Origin: Metallosphaera hakonensis JCM 8857 = DSM 7519
GTDB lineage: Archaea > Thermoproteota > Thermoprotei_A > Sulfolobales > Sulfolobaceae
NCBI RefSeq assembly: GCF_003201675.2
Contig: NZ_CP029287.2
Coordinates: 620,001-684,000, forward strand
DNA: 64,000 nucleotides
Direction of reading: 5' to 3'
Shown here in pieces: positions 9,170-18,053 of this stretch. A model generated the notes under the pieces. That model was not told where the DNA came from, did not search any database, and saw only the letters and a program-made list of their open reading frames with translations. Made by a program: the position numbers and the translations under genes. Numbering within the stretch: position 1 is the stretch's first letter; every line of letters begins with the position of its first letter.

Positions 9170-9647
9170 ATTTAGTCTTATCGTTTTTTATGAAACTTGT
9201 CCCTGATGGATCATTAAGGATCAAAGTAAAAGAGATTTTACCGTTCATTGCATCTCTAATTTTTTCACAGTTCTTCTTCTTACAGAGTGATCCCACGTTA
9301 TCAATAATTATCTCCAATAATCCCCTAACAGTGGTTACGGTCCCCTGATAGGCGGATCCAGGCTGAACCTCCACCCCAAGCTCTGGAATAGTCAAGGTGG
9401 CGAATGCAGATCTATAGACGATAGAGGATAAGTCCTCATCGGTTGAGACCAAAAGCGAAAGCTCCATTGGTTCATTGGTCTCGTAGGGTTTCACGTCTCT
9501 GTAAAGGAAGTGACATTCGTTGCACTCCCAATTAGAGAGTAAAAGTTTACCCGTAGGGGTCTCATAAACGTAATCCTTAGCATTTAAGGTGTTCCTGCCA
9601 CATATTGGGCACTTAAATACCTCATCCATTATTAATTGTGGCTCCAT
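9141..9647 (-). CDS. ZPR1-family zinc-finger protein
   Basis: A 168-residue archaeal single-module member of the ZPR1 family. A four-cysteine zinc finger is formed by CPICG and CNECH near residues 13-46. The following domain, containing SSIVYRSAFATLTIPELGVEV and PGSAYQGTVTTVRGLLE, matches the ZPR1 beta-barrel. In eukaryotes ZPR1 binds elongation factor 1A; the archaeal role is not established. The ATG at 9647 was preferred over the in-frame TTG at 9656. The gene is divergent from a translation-GTPase-like gene, which is suggestive given the ZPR1-eEF1A link (inference). Confidence 0.88.
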   Translation of the reverse strand: MEPQLIMDEVFKCPICGRNTLNAKDYVYETPTGKLLLSNWECNECHFLYRDVKPYETNEPMELSLLVSTDEDLSSIVYRSAFATLTIPELGVEVQPGSAYQGTVTTVRGLLEIIIDNVGSLCKKKNCEKIRDAMNGKISFTLILNDPSGTSFIKNDKTKSTRPLYPSQ

Positions 9648-9708
9648 GATTCTCAACCAAAGTTTATTTGGTAATATAGCAAATATGATATTAGAGCGTA
9701 ACTAGGAT

Positions 9709-11271
9709 ATGAGATTTCCACGGGAGAACGATATTGGGAAAATAGAATATAAACTTATTCTGACTGATCTCAGTGAACAGAGACTTCAGGAACTAGCGAC
9801 TCAGATGAAGTTTAGGTTAGAGGAAGGAGGAGGTGAGGCTTTATATATAGTCGGTGTGAGCAACGAGGGAGAGGCCATAGGCCTCTCCAGAGAAGAGCTT
9901 GAGGAGACCATGAGAACTGTGGAGAGAGTAGCCTCAATGATTAGTGCCAAGGTGTCCCATAAGAGGGTGGTGATGGTCAAAGAGAATCATTACGTGGGAG
10001 AGCTTCTCATTAGGCTTCACAAGGACAGGATCCCGATTCAAGTTAATGTTGCGGTTATGGGTCACGTCAATGCAGGGAAAAGCACGCTAACCGGAAGCTT
10101 GATACTTGGTAAACTTGATGATGGAAATGGTTCCCTTAGAGTTGCGGTAGCAAGGTATCTTCATGAGGTGATAAGCGGTAGGACATCCTCAATCACCATG
10201 AGGTTGCTGGGCTTTGATTACTCTGGGAACCCTGTTAATCCCCAATGTAGGGACCCGACTGATGAGGCTGAGATTACACTAAGGAGCACTAAAACCCTGA
10301 GGCTCATAGACTTGGGAGGGCACGAAAGATATCTCAGGACAACTCTCAAGGGTTTAATGGGATATGACGTTGACTATGTCATGTTAGTGGTGGGAGCGGA
10401 CGACGGGCTAAGCATCATGGGAAGGGAACATCTAGCAGTGTCAACGGTGCTCAGGTTCCCTATATTCATTGTTATTACAAAGATAGATAAATTTCCAGAA
10501 TCACGCATTACTGAAATTATAAACCAGATTAAGGAGGTACTTAAGATACCTGGCATTAACAGGTTACCAATGACTGTGGAGGACGAGGGTGACATTCTTA
10601 ACGGAATCATTGGAATAAGGACTAAAAGAGTTGTACCCATCTTCAAAGTGTCAAACGTGACAGGTCAGGGACTAGACCTTCTCATTAAGTTCCTAAACAT
10701 GCTCCCACCCAAAAGGACAGTCCCGTCCTCTGATCCTCTAGTTTACATTGACGAGACGTACAACGTCCCAGGCGTAGGTCCTGTTGTACTCGGTTCAGTG
10801 ATAAGGGGCAAGATATCAACCAACGACAACGTTTTCATCGGTCCCAATAAGTACAGTGAGTTCAAGGAGGTTAGGGTAAAGAGCATTCAACTCAATAGGG
10901 TCTTTGTAGACTCTGTTGAGCCTGGTTCCATAGCGACCTTTGCCCTACAGGGAATTGACAGGGAGAGCTTGAGAAAAGGGATGGTACTCATCAAGACTCA
11001 ACCGAGGGCTGTAAGGAGCTTCTGGTCAAAGGTGATTCTTCTTCACCACCCAACAACAATTAAGGAGGGTTACGTTGCAACCATGCACCTTCATACAATA
11101 AGGCAGGCCGTGAGATTTTCCAAGATAGCTAGGGGATTACTTAGGACAGGAGACACCTCTGAAGTCCAATTGACCTTTCTGTTCAGACCAGAGTATGTGG
11201 AACCAGGTCAGATATTTGTGTTCAGAGAAGGGAGAACAAGGGGCTTAGGAATAATAACTAGGATTGATTAA
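9709..11271 (+). CDS. GTPBP1-like translational GTPase
   Basis: A 520-residue EF-Tu/aEF1A-like GTPase of the GTPBP1/GTPBP2 type. A family-specific N-terminal domain of about 110 residues precedes the G domain. G1 is GHVNAGKST near residue 119, G3 is DLGGHERY near residue 204 and G4 is ITKID near residue 257. Two beta-barrel domains follow. The G3 motif has DLGGH rather than the DxPGH of EF-Tu, as in GTPBP1. Eukaryotic GTPBP1 binds aminoacyl-tRNA and acts in translation and mRNA decay; an analogous archaeal role is plausible but unproven. It ends about 260 bases before a transposase gene. Confidence 0.87.
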   Translation: MRFPRENDIGKIEYKLILTDLSEQRLQELATQMKFRLEEGGGEALYIVGVSNEGEAIGLSREELEETMRTVERVASMISAKVSHKRVVMVKENHYVGELLIRLHKDRIPIQVNVAVMGHVNAGKSTLTGSLILGKLDDGNGSLRVAVARYLHEVISGRTSSITMRLLGFDYSGNPVNPQCRDPTDEAEITLRSTKTLRLIDLGGHERYLRTTLKGLMGYDVDYVMLVVGADDGLSIMGREHLAVSTVLRFPIFIVITKIDKFPESRITEIINQIKEVLKIPGINRLPMTVEDEGDILNGIIGIRTKRVVPIFKVSNVTGQGLDLLIKFLNMLPPKRTVPSSDPLVYIDETYNVPGVGPVVLGSVIRGKISTNDNVFIGPNKYSEFKEVRVKSIQLNRVFVDSVEPGSIATFALQGIDRESLRKGMVLIKTQPRAVRSFWSKVILLHHPTTIKEGYVATMHLHTIRQAVRFSKIARGLLRTGDTSEVQLTFLFRPEYVEPGQIFVFREGRTRGLGIITRID

Positions 11272-11449
11272 TTTTTGATAGAGTACATTCAGTGGTGTTA
11301 CACCAATTTTACTCATTAAGAGGAAATTTCTTAAACACGGTTATATCTCTCGTTAAGTTGGAGAAATACGTTCAATTACGATGTAATGAACGAGAAAGAT
11401 TGAATTAATTGCGAAGAAAGCGAGAGGAGACGTGTTTTCCCGCGTGCTG

Positions 11450-11471
11450 TAATACTAAATGTCTAGTATTA
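11450..11471. repeat. Perfect 8-bp inverted repeat (hairpin) upstream of the transposase
   Basis: TAATACTA (11450-11457) and TAGTATTA (11464-11471) are perfectly complementary around a 6-base loop. The site lies about 60 bases before the transposase start. It may belong to the left end of the insertion sequence or to a terminator. No matching copy was seen on the right side. Confidence 0.5.
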
Positions 11472-11529
11472 TCAAGTGGGGTGGAGTTGAGGGAGAAAAG
11501 ATTTAAGCGAGGGACCCCAGAGCCCCAAT

Positions 11530-12531
11530 ATGCAAACCATGTTAAGCGGAGTACAAGTTCCCGTGTACTCCCAAGAGAGGTTGGAGTCCCTCGCTCAAGT
11601 TATGGCATTGGAGCAGTTTAAACTTATCTCCCCCAATCCCGAGAAGCTGGTCCAGGCAGCTCCTTCCCTACTTCAGGGGAACAGGGGGAAGGACTACGTG
11701 TACCTCACGAGGTTGGGAGAGGGGTTGGGCTCGCTTGTGGGCAAGACCTTCACGTTCTGGGACCAGTGCGGGAAGGTGGGTAAGGGGAAGTTCGGGACCG
11801 TGCTTGCAGTCGACGAGAGCGGGCTCACGGTGGGGGAGAAGGGGGAGTTGGAGGCCTTGAGGGATGGAGTTGGGCTCATCCCGTGGAGGAGGAAGGGAGT
11901 GAAGGCCAGGAGCGTGGACTTAGTTCACCCAGTGAGGTGTTCCCTCATGCTCCAGTTCGCCGACCTGAGAGGAGAGAGCCCTTCCCTCTTCCTCCTCCAC
12001 TCGGTGCAAGAGGTCGTGAAGCACGTGGAGGTAGATTACGTGCTCGCAGACGCGGGTTTCCTCAACTTCCAGGTACTGAGGGAGATGCCCGTGAAGGTCG
12101 TGGTGAGGGGGAAGTCCGGGTTGAAGGGCTTTCAGCAGCTCTCCTCCCTTCGTCTCCAGGAGAGCGTAAGGAAGGTGGAAGACAGGACTTACGTGGCGTA
12201 CAGGGAGCTGGAGCTCGACGGCCTCTACTACTACGACGTGGTCTACGTGAAGGACAAGGAGAGGCCCAGGCACTTCACCTTCGTCACCAACTTCAAGGGC
12301 GACCCCTACACCATAGCTGAACTCTACAGGCTAAGGTGGCAGATCGAGGAGGGCTTCAAGGTAAGGAAGGCCAGGATAGAGCTGGTGAGGAAGCTCAGGA
12401 ACAAGGTCTTCCTCTTCCTCTACTACACGATACTGGACAACGCGTGGAACCTGTTCAACCGTGTCGTCTTCGGCTACATCACTCCAGGCAAGAAGTTCAT
12501 CTCCTTCGACTCCTTCATCAAACTTCTCTAA
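11530..12531 (+). CDS. DDE transposase, IS4-like
   Basis: A 333-residue transposase. Acidic residues are spaced as in the DDE catalytic core: AVDESG near residue 97, VLADAGF near residue 174 and YRLRWQIEEGFK near residue 273. The last fits the Y-(2)-R-(3)-E-(6)-K signature of the IS4 superfamily. The coding region is visibly richer in G and C than neighbouring genes and uses GTG, AGG, CTC and GGG heavily, which suggests recent arrival. A TATA-like GATTTAAG at 11500-11507 is placed for a leaderless start at 11530. The length and intact motifs suggest it may be active. The exact IS family name could not be assigned. Confidence 0.85.
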   Translation: MQTMLSGVQVPVYSQERLESLAQVMALEQFKLISPNPEKLVQAAPSLLQGNRGKDYVYLTRLGEGLGSLVGKTFTFWDQCGKVGKGKFGTVLAVDESGLTVGEKGELEALRDGVGLIPWRRKGVKARSVDLVHPVRCSLMLQFADLRGESPSLFLLHSVQEVVKHVEVDYVLADAGFLNFQVLREMPVKVVVRGKSGLKGFQQLSSLRLQESVRKVEDRTYVAYRELELDGLYYYDVVYVKDKERPRHFTFVTNFKGDPYTIAELYRLRWQIEEGFKVRKARIELVRKLRNKVFLFLYYTILDNAWNLFNRVVFGYITPGKKFISFDSFIKLL

Positions 12532-12537
12532 AAACCG

Positions 12538-12565
12538 GGGCGTGCAGGGTGGGCTATGCACGCCC
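12538..12565. terminator. Strong hairpin directly after the transposase stop
   Basis: GGGCGTGCA (12538-12546) pairs perfectly with TGCACGCCC (12557-12565) around a 10-base loop, starting seven bases after the transposase stop. It may be a terminator-like structure or part of the IS right end. There is no run of T directly after it. Confidence 0.5.
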
Positions 12566-12716
12566 TCCCAACCACGTGAGAAAAATTCAGAATCCACTGA
12601 TCCTGATCGAATATACTGGCTAAATATGTCTAAAAATACTTAAACATGTTATGTTTCATTATGTTTAATCAATATTTACTCTATATCAATCAATGATTAA
12701 AAGTACAAACTATATA

Positions 12717-13139
12717 TCATCTAGATGAACTTAATTGGTGAAACACCACTGGAGTACATTGAATTATTTGTCTTGAGACTTCTTCGGCCTGTTTTCCCAC
12801 AGTTGTAGCTAAAGCCTTAGCTAAGGACCCCTCCATTGAGTAATCTACATCCCAGTCTAGACTATCTCCCATTACACTTAGATTTGTTCTAATTAGAACA
12901 GTTAACCCTGGTCCATCTACCTGAAGTAAATTTGAAATTTTGTTTCCATTAACCACGTACTCCTTTACTTCTCCGCTAAGCTCAGCCCTCAGGGGACCTA
13001 TTCTGGCCTCAATGACGAACTTCTTACCCTCGATTCTCTTGATCCCAGGTAGGCATTCCAGTAAATTTCTTTCGTTGGAAAAAAAGGGGAGTGCAGTGGC
13101 CTCGCCCTTTATCTTTTCATGTCCCTTAAGCGAAGTCAT
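12717..13139 (-). CDS. CoxG-like SRPBCC-domain protein (second copy)
   Basis: A 140-residue protein of the CoxG/SRPBCC type. It contains LLECLPGIKRIEGKKFVIEARIG-like features at the position where CoxG proteins have a CLPGv motif, then beta strands and a long C-terminal helix. The start overlaps the stop of the upstream paralogue (ATGA at 13136-13139), so the two are translated from one mRNA. CoxG helps mature or anchor molybdenum-containing CO-dehydrogenase-type hydroxylases in bacteria. No such hydroxylase gene lies in the window, so the partner is unknown. Similarity to the neighbour suggests gene duplication. Confidence 0.7.
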   Translation of the reverse strand: MTSLKGHEKIKGEATALPFFSNERNLLECLPGIKRIEGKKFVIEARIGPLRAELSGEVKEYVVNGNKISNLLQVDGPGLTVLIRTNLSVMGDSLDWDVDYSMEGSLAKALATTVGKQAEEVSRQIIQCTPVVFHQLSSSR

Positions 13140-13561
13140 CTCTTTTCTACCTTGTTTCTAATGCATTCAAAAAGGTCCTGAATCAACTTGTTCACGGCTG
13201 GATCCATGAGTCTGGCTCCAACAGACGCTAGGACCCCAGCAACCTTAACCTCAGCGTCGTAGGTTAATTTCCCATCCTCAACTTTAACTTGGGCCACTAT
13301 GTCCACGTTACTATTTAACCCTGTGCCCTTTGCGGTAATTGTCATACCCTCCATGGGCTTAACGTTAGAGAAGGTCACTGTGGCTTTGTATTCGCCCTTG
13401 ATAAACCCTATCCCAGCAGAACCTACCACCTTGTAAGAGTCTCCGTCTTTTGTAATCGACTTTATTCCTGGAAAACAGGATGATACCTGCTCTGGATTGC
13501 TTAGAATGTTCCAGATGGTTCCCTTATCTACGTTAAGTCTCACATCTCCCTGATATTTCAT
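13136..13561 (-). CDS. CoxG-like SRPBCC-domain protein (first copy)
   Basis: A 141-residue member of the carbon monoxide dehydrogenase subunit G family. Family features are the opening GDVRLNVDKGTIWNILSNPE, SSCFPGIKSI near residue 30, and a closing amphipathic helix. The fold forms a hydrophobic ligand-binding cavity. It is followed by a paralogue with a 4-base overlap and lies divergent from a molybdopterin synthase fusion gene about 110 bases away, which fits a link with molybdenum enzymes (inference). Confidence 0.82.
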   Translation of the reverse strand: MKYQGDVRLNVDKGTIWNILSNPEQVSSCFPGIKSITKDGDSYKVVGSAGIGFIKGEYKATVTFSNVKPMEGMTITAKGTGLNSNVDIVAQVKVEDGKLTYDAEVKVAGVLASVGARLMDPAVNKLIQDLFECIRNKVEKR

Positions 13562-13670
13562 AGAGGAAACAGTGGAAGCTGAGGAAAAAAGCTTTGCATC
13601 GAATCTGTTCCGTATTTTACGCTTATACTACACATTTTAATCATGGTTACCCTATCATTTAGCTGGGAGT

Positions 13671-14360
13671 ATGAGAGTAAGGGTAAGATACTTTGCCTTG
13701 GTTAAGGACGTCACAAGCAAAGACATGGAGGAATTGAACACTGAGTGTGAAACTGTGAATTGCTTATTGAACGAGCTGGAGAGAAGGTATGGTCCTAAGT
13801 TCAGATCTCTTCTTCAGGGGCAGGTGTCAGGAGTTAAGGTCTTCACACTGGTTAATGGGAAAATGAACGTTGATACAATAAGGGAAGGGGACGAGATAGC
13901 TATTCTACCTCCGCCAGCAGGTGGGGATCTTAGGAGAGGTAAATTGGATATCCTTGAGGAGATAAAGCGGTTCAGGGCAGAGGCTCCTCCGGAAACTGGA
14001 TCCATGGTGATTTACGTAGGATTTGTAAAGGGAGTAGTTGAGGGACATCAGGTTTCTGATCTGATTTACGAATCCTACGATGAATATACAAGTAAGAGAC
14101 TTAAGGAAATTGAAGAGGAAATAAAAAGGAAATATCATGACGTTGTAAAAATCAAGGTTATTCATGCAATAGATAAAATGAAACCTGGGGACGACGTAAT
14201 CCTGATCATGGTTCTGAGTAGAGGGAGAAAGGACTCAATAGATGCAGTGAAGGAGACAATAGAGCTCGTGAAACATACCACTGGTATATGGAAACTTGAG
14301 GTCAGAGACGATGGAGAGTTTTGGGTGGTAGCTGGTAATACAAGGGTGAAAAGAGAGTGA
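13671..14360 (+). CDS. Molybdopterin synthase, MoaD-MoaE fusion
   Basis: A 229-residue fusion. Residues 1 to about 84 form a MoaD ubiquitin-like domain ending ILPPPAGG, which is the Gly-Gly tail that must carry the thiocarboxylate. MoaE follows from about residue 90, with the conserved FVGFVKG-type segment ([12 protein letters not shown]), YESYDEYT and the catalytic GIWKLEV region near residue 213. Together they would insert sulfur into precursor Z to make molybdopterin. Because the Gly-Gly is internal, either proteolytic cleavage, as known for mycobacterial MoaX, or another mechanism is needed. The stop overlaps the next gene's GTG start. Confidence 0.88.
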   Translation: MRVRVRYFALVKDVTSKDMEELNTECETVNCLLNELERRYGPKFRSLLQGQVSGVKVFTLVNGKMNVDTIREGDEIAILPPPAGGDLRRGKLDILEEIKRFRAEAPPETGSMVIYVGFVKGVVEGHQVSDLIYESYDEYTSKRLKEIEEEIKRKYHDVVKIKVIHAIDKMKPGDDVILIMVLSRGRKDSIDAVKETIELVKHTTGIWKLEVRDDGEFWVVAGNTRVKRE

Positions 14361-15697
14361 TCAAACCGACGGCTTTGGCAATTGGAGGGTTTGATACAGG
14401 AGGAGGGGCGGGGGTAGAGAGCGACATAAAGACCTTTGAGTCCTTAGGAGTTCACGGAGTAAGCGCTATCACGGCCATTACTTCACAAAACACGAAGGGG
14501 ATAAGGGATGTCCTTCCAATCGATCCTGACCATCTAAAGAGTCAGATAGATGCTCTACTGGACGATTTCCAGGTGAAGTCAGCAAAAATAGGCATGATAA
14601 TTTCCTCAAAGCAAATGGAGATTGTAGGAGATTCCCTATCAGGAATTCCTTTTGTCGTGGACCCCGTAATATTCGCCAAAGATGGAACTAAGCTAATCGG
14701 TGATGTGGACTCACTGAAGAAGGTACTCCTACGTAAGGCCTTGGTGGTCACCCCAAATGCAATTGAGGCCTCGATACTATCTGGAGTTAAGGTAAGTACT
14801 CTGGAGGATCAGATTAGGGCCTCCAAGTTAATACATGAACTATACTCTGTCCCCTTTGTGATTGTAAAGGGAGGACACATAGAATCAAATGAAAGTATTG
14901 ACGTAATGTTCGACGGTCATGAGATCATACAGTTGAGATCTCCAAGGCTCGATGCTAAGAACACACATGGAACTGGTAGCGTCTTTGCGTCCTCAATCTC
15001 AGCATTGATTGCCAAGGGAGTTGATGTGAAAAGTGGATTCAAAATTGCTAAACAAGTTGTTGAAGATAGTATAAGGTTCGGCCTACAGGTTGGAAAGGGA
15101 ATTGGGCCCGTGGACCCTATCGCTAGACTGGAGAGAAAAGCCATGAAGATAGACGTGATTCGAGATATGGAAAGGTTTGCTGAATTTGCTGAGGGTGAGA
15201 AGAATTTCCACTTGCTCATACCAGAGGTACAGTCCAACTTGGCACACTCGATTGACCCTAGCTACGTCACTGGACTTGAGGACATAGCCACATTTAAGGG
15301 CAGGATAATTAGGGAGTGGGGAGGAAAAACCAGAGTTGGAATGCCACCGAGCTTTGGGTATCCTACCCACACCGCAAGGTTACTTCTTTCAATAATCCTT
15401 AAGGAGAAGAAAGCAACTACACTCATGAACATAAGATATGATGAGAAAATTCTAAACGCTCTCAAGGCCATTGGATACGAGATTGTTGAGGTGGATAGGG
15501 AGAAAGAGCCCAAGGGACCCGAGGGAAGAACCATGAGCTGGATAATCGATTTCCTGTATGAACACCTGGGAAGAATACCCAACGTGATATTCGATAAGGG
15601 AATGGTAGGAAAGGAGGCCATGATTAGGTTATGGACTAACTCCATTGATGAAATGATTGACTCGCTTAGGTTAGTGATCAAGGGAGTGAGCCCATGA
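14357..15697 (+). CDS. thiDN: Bifunctional HMP-P kinase / thiamine-phosphate synthase (ThiD-ThiN)
   Basis: A 446-residue two-domain protein. The N-terminal 260 residues are a ribokinase-fold hydroxymethylpyrimidine (phosphate) kinase: [38 protein letters not shown] and the catalytic [13 protein letters not shown]. The C-terminal part from about residue 275 is a ThiN-type thiamine phosphate synthase, ending with [15 protein letters not shown]. The fusion joins successive steps of thiamine synthesis and is common in archaea that lack ThiE. Translation starts at GTG, overlapping the upstream stop by 3 bases, and the stop overlaps the next ATG by 4 bases. Confidence 0.92.
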   Translation: MIKPTALAIGGFDTGGGAGVESDIKTFESLGVHGVSAITAITSQNTKGIRDVLPIDPDHLKSQIDALLDDFQVKSAKIGMIISSKQMEIVGDSLSGIPFVVDPVIFAKDGTKLIGDVDSLKKVLLRKALVVTPNAIEASILSGVKVSTLEDQIRASKLIHELYSVPFVIVKGGHIESNESIDVMFDGHEIIQLRSPRLDAKNTHGTGSVFASSISALIAKGVDVKSGFKIAKQVVEDSIRFGLQVGKGIGPVDPIARLERKAMKIDVIRDMERFAEFAEGEKNFHLLIPEVQSNLAHSIDPSYVTGLEDIATFKGRIIREWGGKTRVGMPPSFGYPTHTARLLLSIILKEKKATTLMNIRYDEKILNALKAIGYEIVEVDREKEPKGPEGRTMSWIIDFLYEHLGRIPNVIFDKGMVGKEAMIRLWTNSIDEMIDSLRLVIKGVSP

Positions 15698-16230
15698 AAC
15701 TGGAAAGACTCCTGGTGGGTTGCAAAAACCTTGTCAGAACTGGATGGATGCAGAGAGGAGTTCCACCATCAATAGGTGAGACAGTGGCCTCACATAGCTT
15801 TGAGGCAGCAGTAATCGCTTACGTTATTGCACAGAGGCTAAAGGAGCTTGGGCAAAGAGTTGATCCTGATCACGCTTCAGTGATAGCTCTATTTCACGAT
15901 GTTGGAGAGAGTCTCATAGGCGATCTACCCAAATGGGTGACGGACAGAATTGAAAAGACCAGTATCGAATTAGACGCTGTGGCCTCTCTGGGAGTCGGAG
16001 TACAACTATTTGAGGAGTATAATAGGAGAAACTCTCTAGAGGCCTTAGTAGCTAAGTTTTCAGAAATGATGGCAACGTACAAACAAGCCCTAAGATATAA
16101 GAGTCAAGGATATGAAGTGGATGAAATAATAGCTACTTACTCCTCCAAGTTAAATGAAATGTGGAGACTTGAGCCATTTTCTAGTTACAGAAAAGAACTT
16201 GAGGAGATTCTCTCCAACGATAACAAATAA
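15694..16230 (+). CDS. HD-domain phosphohydrolase (YfbR/5'-deoxynucleotidase-like)
   Basis: A 178-residue HD-domain protein. Metal-binding His and His-Asp are visible in ETVASHSFEAAVIAYV and ALFHDVGESLIGDLPKWV, the pattern of the YfbR/HDDC2-like 5'-nucleotidases. A later EMMATYKQALRYKSQG helix completes the domain. It probably dephosphorylates deoxynucleoside or nucleoside monophosphates in the cytoplasm; the exact substrate is unknown. It overlaps thiDN by 4 bases and ends about 40 bases before the pyrophosphatase, which has its own promoter. Confidence 0.85.
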   Translation: MKLERLLVGCKNLVRTGWMQRGVPPSIGETVASHSFEAAVIAYVIAQRLKELGQRVDPDHASVIALFHDVGESLIGDLPKWVTDRIEKTSIELDAVASLGVGVQLFEEYNRRNSLEALVAKFSEMMATYKQALRYKSQGYEVDEIIATYSSKLNEMWRLEPFSSYRKELEEILSNDNK

Positions 16231-16269
16231 TATTTAAGCGAAAGTCTTGAAAGAATAAGCGTGAGTATC

Positions 16270-16785
16270 ATGAATTTAGGTCCTGGAAAGAAGGCTCCAG
16301 AAGTCGTCAACGTTATGGTTGAGATACCAAGTGGGTCCAATATAAAGTACGAGTATGATGAGGAAGAGGGAGTAATAAAAGTGGATAGAGTTCTTTACAC
16401 ATCTATGGTTTATCCCTTCAATTACGGTTTCATACCAGGAACTCTTGAGGAAGATGGGGACCCAATAGACGTCCTAGTATTAACCAACTATCCCTTACTC
16501 CCTGGAACTGTTATCGAGGTTAGACCTGTTGGAGTTGTGCACATGAAAGACGAAGAGGGAGTTGACGAGAAAATAATTGCGGTACCAAAAGAAAAAACCG
16601 ATCCTTCATACGCAAGGATCAAGGATGTATCTGATATAGATGATGCTACTAAGAACAAAATCGTCCACTTTTTTGAACATTACAAGGAACTGGAGCCAGG
16701 GAAGTGGGTTAAGATCTCTGGCTGGGGATCAGCTGCTGAGGCTAAGGAGAGAATCACCAAGGCAGTCGAGAGGAAGAATAAGTGA
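16270..16785 (+). CDS. ppa: Inorganic pyrophosphatase
   Basis: A 171-residue soluble type I pyrophosphatase. The metal-binding signature [10 protein letters not shown] is near residue 60, and the conserved [11 protein letters not shown] and KDKTDPS-like ([13 protein letters not shown]) segments are present. It hydrolyses PPi to phosphate, pulling biosynthetic reactions forward. Length and sequence closely match Sulfolobus enzymes, whose N-terminus corresponds to the ATG at 16270; an in-frame GTG at 16261 lies exactly at the leaderless distance from the TATA-like TATTTAAG (16231-16238), so translation could begin there instead. The stop overlaps the next gene. Confidence 0.95.
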   Translation: MNLGPGKKAPEVVNVMVEIPSGSNIKYEYDEEEGVIKVDRVLYTSMVYPFNYGFIPGTLEEDGDPIDVLVLTNYPLLPGTVIEVRPVGVVHMKDEEGVDEKIIAVPKEKTDPSYARIKDVSDIDDATKNKIVHFFEHYKELEPGKWVKISGWGSAAEAKERITKAVERKNK

Positions 16786-18053
16786 TGTTTTTTATTGATG
16801 CTCTCATTATTTTGAGTGCAATATTATCGTCCCTCTGGGTCTTACTCCAGGCATTTTACTTTACAAGGAAAGAAATAACGTGCAAGCATCACGAAAAAGG
16901 CAACTCGTCCGTCTCCATAATTGTGGCGATAAAGGACGAAGAGCCGTCTGTCATTAAGGAACTTATTGAGAATCTTTCGAGTTTAAACTACGAAAATTAT
17001 GAAGTTATAATTATTTCAGATGACAAAGAAGAAAGATTTAGAGAATTATCGACCCTATCGAGACCTCCTAACTTCAAGTTAGTAAGGAGGGACTTGCCAA
17101 GGGGTAGAAAGGCAGGAGCATTGAATTATGGTGTGTCCCTCGCAAAAGGCGATATCCTAGTTTTCCTGGATGCAGAGGCCAGGGTAGATCCCGATTTCCT
17201 CGTAGGAGTCTCCCATCACCTAGCTCGATCGCCGGCCCTTAGTTTAAGGTTAAGGGTAAGAGATCCCAAGAATAAGTTACAGAGGCTCTACTCCGGGATC
17301 ACTGAATTCTCCATGAATTCCCTATTCCGAGGTAGATATCTTAAGGGTCTTCCTGTATTTCCAAACGGATCCGCTTTCGCCATAAGATCAAAAGTCCTCA
17401 GAGATGTGGGAGGATGGAAAGAAGGGATAGTGGCAGAGGATCTAGAAATCGGAATAAGACTATACATGGAAGGTGTAGATGTGGAATACGTTGATGATGT
17501 AATTGTTGAAACCTTAGCTCCCTACTCGTGGAAGGATCTATTTATTCAGCTGAAGAGATGGGCCTATGGATCGGGTCAACTACTACCCTATAGCCTTCAG
17601 ATGGCCAAGAAAGGGTTAAGGGGAATAGAAGGGGCCATTTACGCTAACCAATGGGGAGTATATCCAGTGTTCTTGGTGGTTCTCTTGATTGCTGGGCTAT
17701 TATCACCGCTATTTTTCTCATCGGTTTACACATGGATTGGATCTCTCTCCCTTTTTCTAATTTCTACGTTAGTTTTCTCGGTGAGAAGTAATACTAAGGA
17801 GTATGACATTAGAATACCGACACTAATGATATCTGCATTTATTATAGGATATATTTCAGGGCTAATGAAAACTGGCTTCAATTGGAAGGTTACTCCGAAA
17901 AAAGAGGTATCAGAAGATGAGACATGGATACCGTTGGAGGTAAACCTTGTCTCTTTTATCTTTCTTGGGAGCGGGTTGATAGCGATGCAATACGAATTTC
18001 TTCAAGGTTGTATCTTGCTTATAATCTCACTTATACTCCTTGTCATACCGTGA
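16785..18053 (+). CDS. Membrane glycosyltransferase, family 2
   Basis: A 422-residue cellulose-synthase-like GT2 enzyme. A membrane segment at the N-terminus is followed by a cytoplasmic GT-A domain with SIIVAIKDEEPSV, the nucleotide-sugar motif FLDAEARVDPD, the catalytic AEDLEIGIRLYMEG and the acceptor-site QLKRWAYGSGQ (Q-x-x-R-W). At least four hydrophobic segments follow at about residues 275-420. It would transfer a sugar processively or onto a lipid at the membrane; the product is unknown. An in-frame GTG three bases earlier overlaps the ppa stop. The 3' end overlaps the convergent secretion ATPase by 11 bases. Confidence 0.88.
   Translation: MFFIDALIILSAILSSLWVLLQAFYFTRKEITCKHHEKGNSSVSIIVAIKDEEPSVIKELIENLSSLNYENYEVIIISDDKEERFRELSTLSRPPNFKLVRRDLPRGRKAGALNYGVSLAKGDILVFLDAEARVDPDFLVGVSHHLARSPALSLRLRVRDPKNKLQRLYSGITEFSMNSLFRGRYLKGLPVFPNGSAFAIRSKVLRDVGGWKEGIVAEDLEIGIRLYMEGVDVEYVDDVIVETLAPYSWKDLFIQLKRWAYGSGQLLPYSLQMAKKGLRGIEGAIYANQWGVYPVFLVVLLIAGLLSPLFFSSVYTWIGSLSLFLISTLVFSVRSNTKEYDIRIPTLMISAFIIGYISGLMKTGFNWKVTPKKEVSEDETWIPLEVNLVSFIFLGSGLIAMQYEFLQGCILLIISLILLVIP

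Larger units (their letters stand above)
11440..12566 (+). mobile_element. IS4-like insertion sequence (ends approximate)
   Basis: The element consists of the transposase gene with an 8-bp inverted repeat ahead of it (11450-11471) and a 9-bp hairpin directly behind it (12538-12565). Clear terminal inverted repeats and a target-site duplication were not found by eye, so both boundaries are estimates. It sits between the GTPBP1-like gene and the CoxG-like pair, and no coding gene appears interrupted. Confidence 0.55.

Noticed and set aside
11883-12597. Several long ORFs in other frames of the transposase gene (11883-12320 plus; 11920-12273 and 12331-12597 minus)
   Set aside because: They are by-products of the GC-rich codon use of the transposase, whose own frame has DDE motifs.
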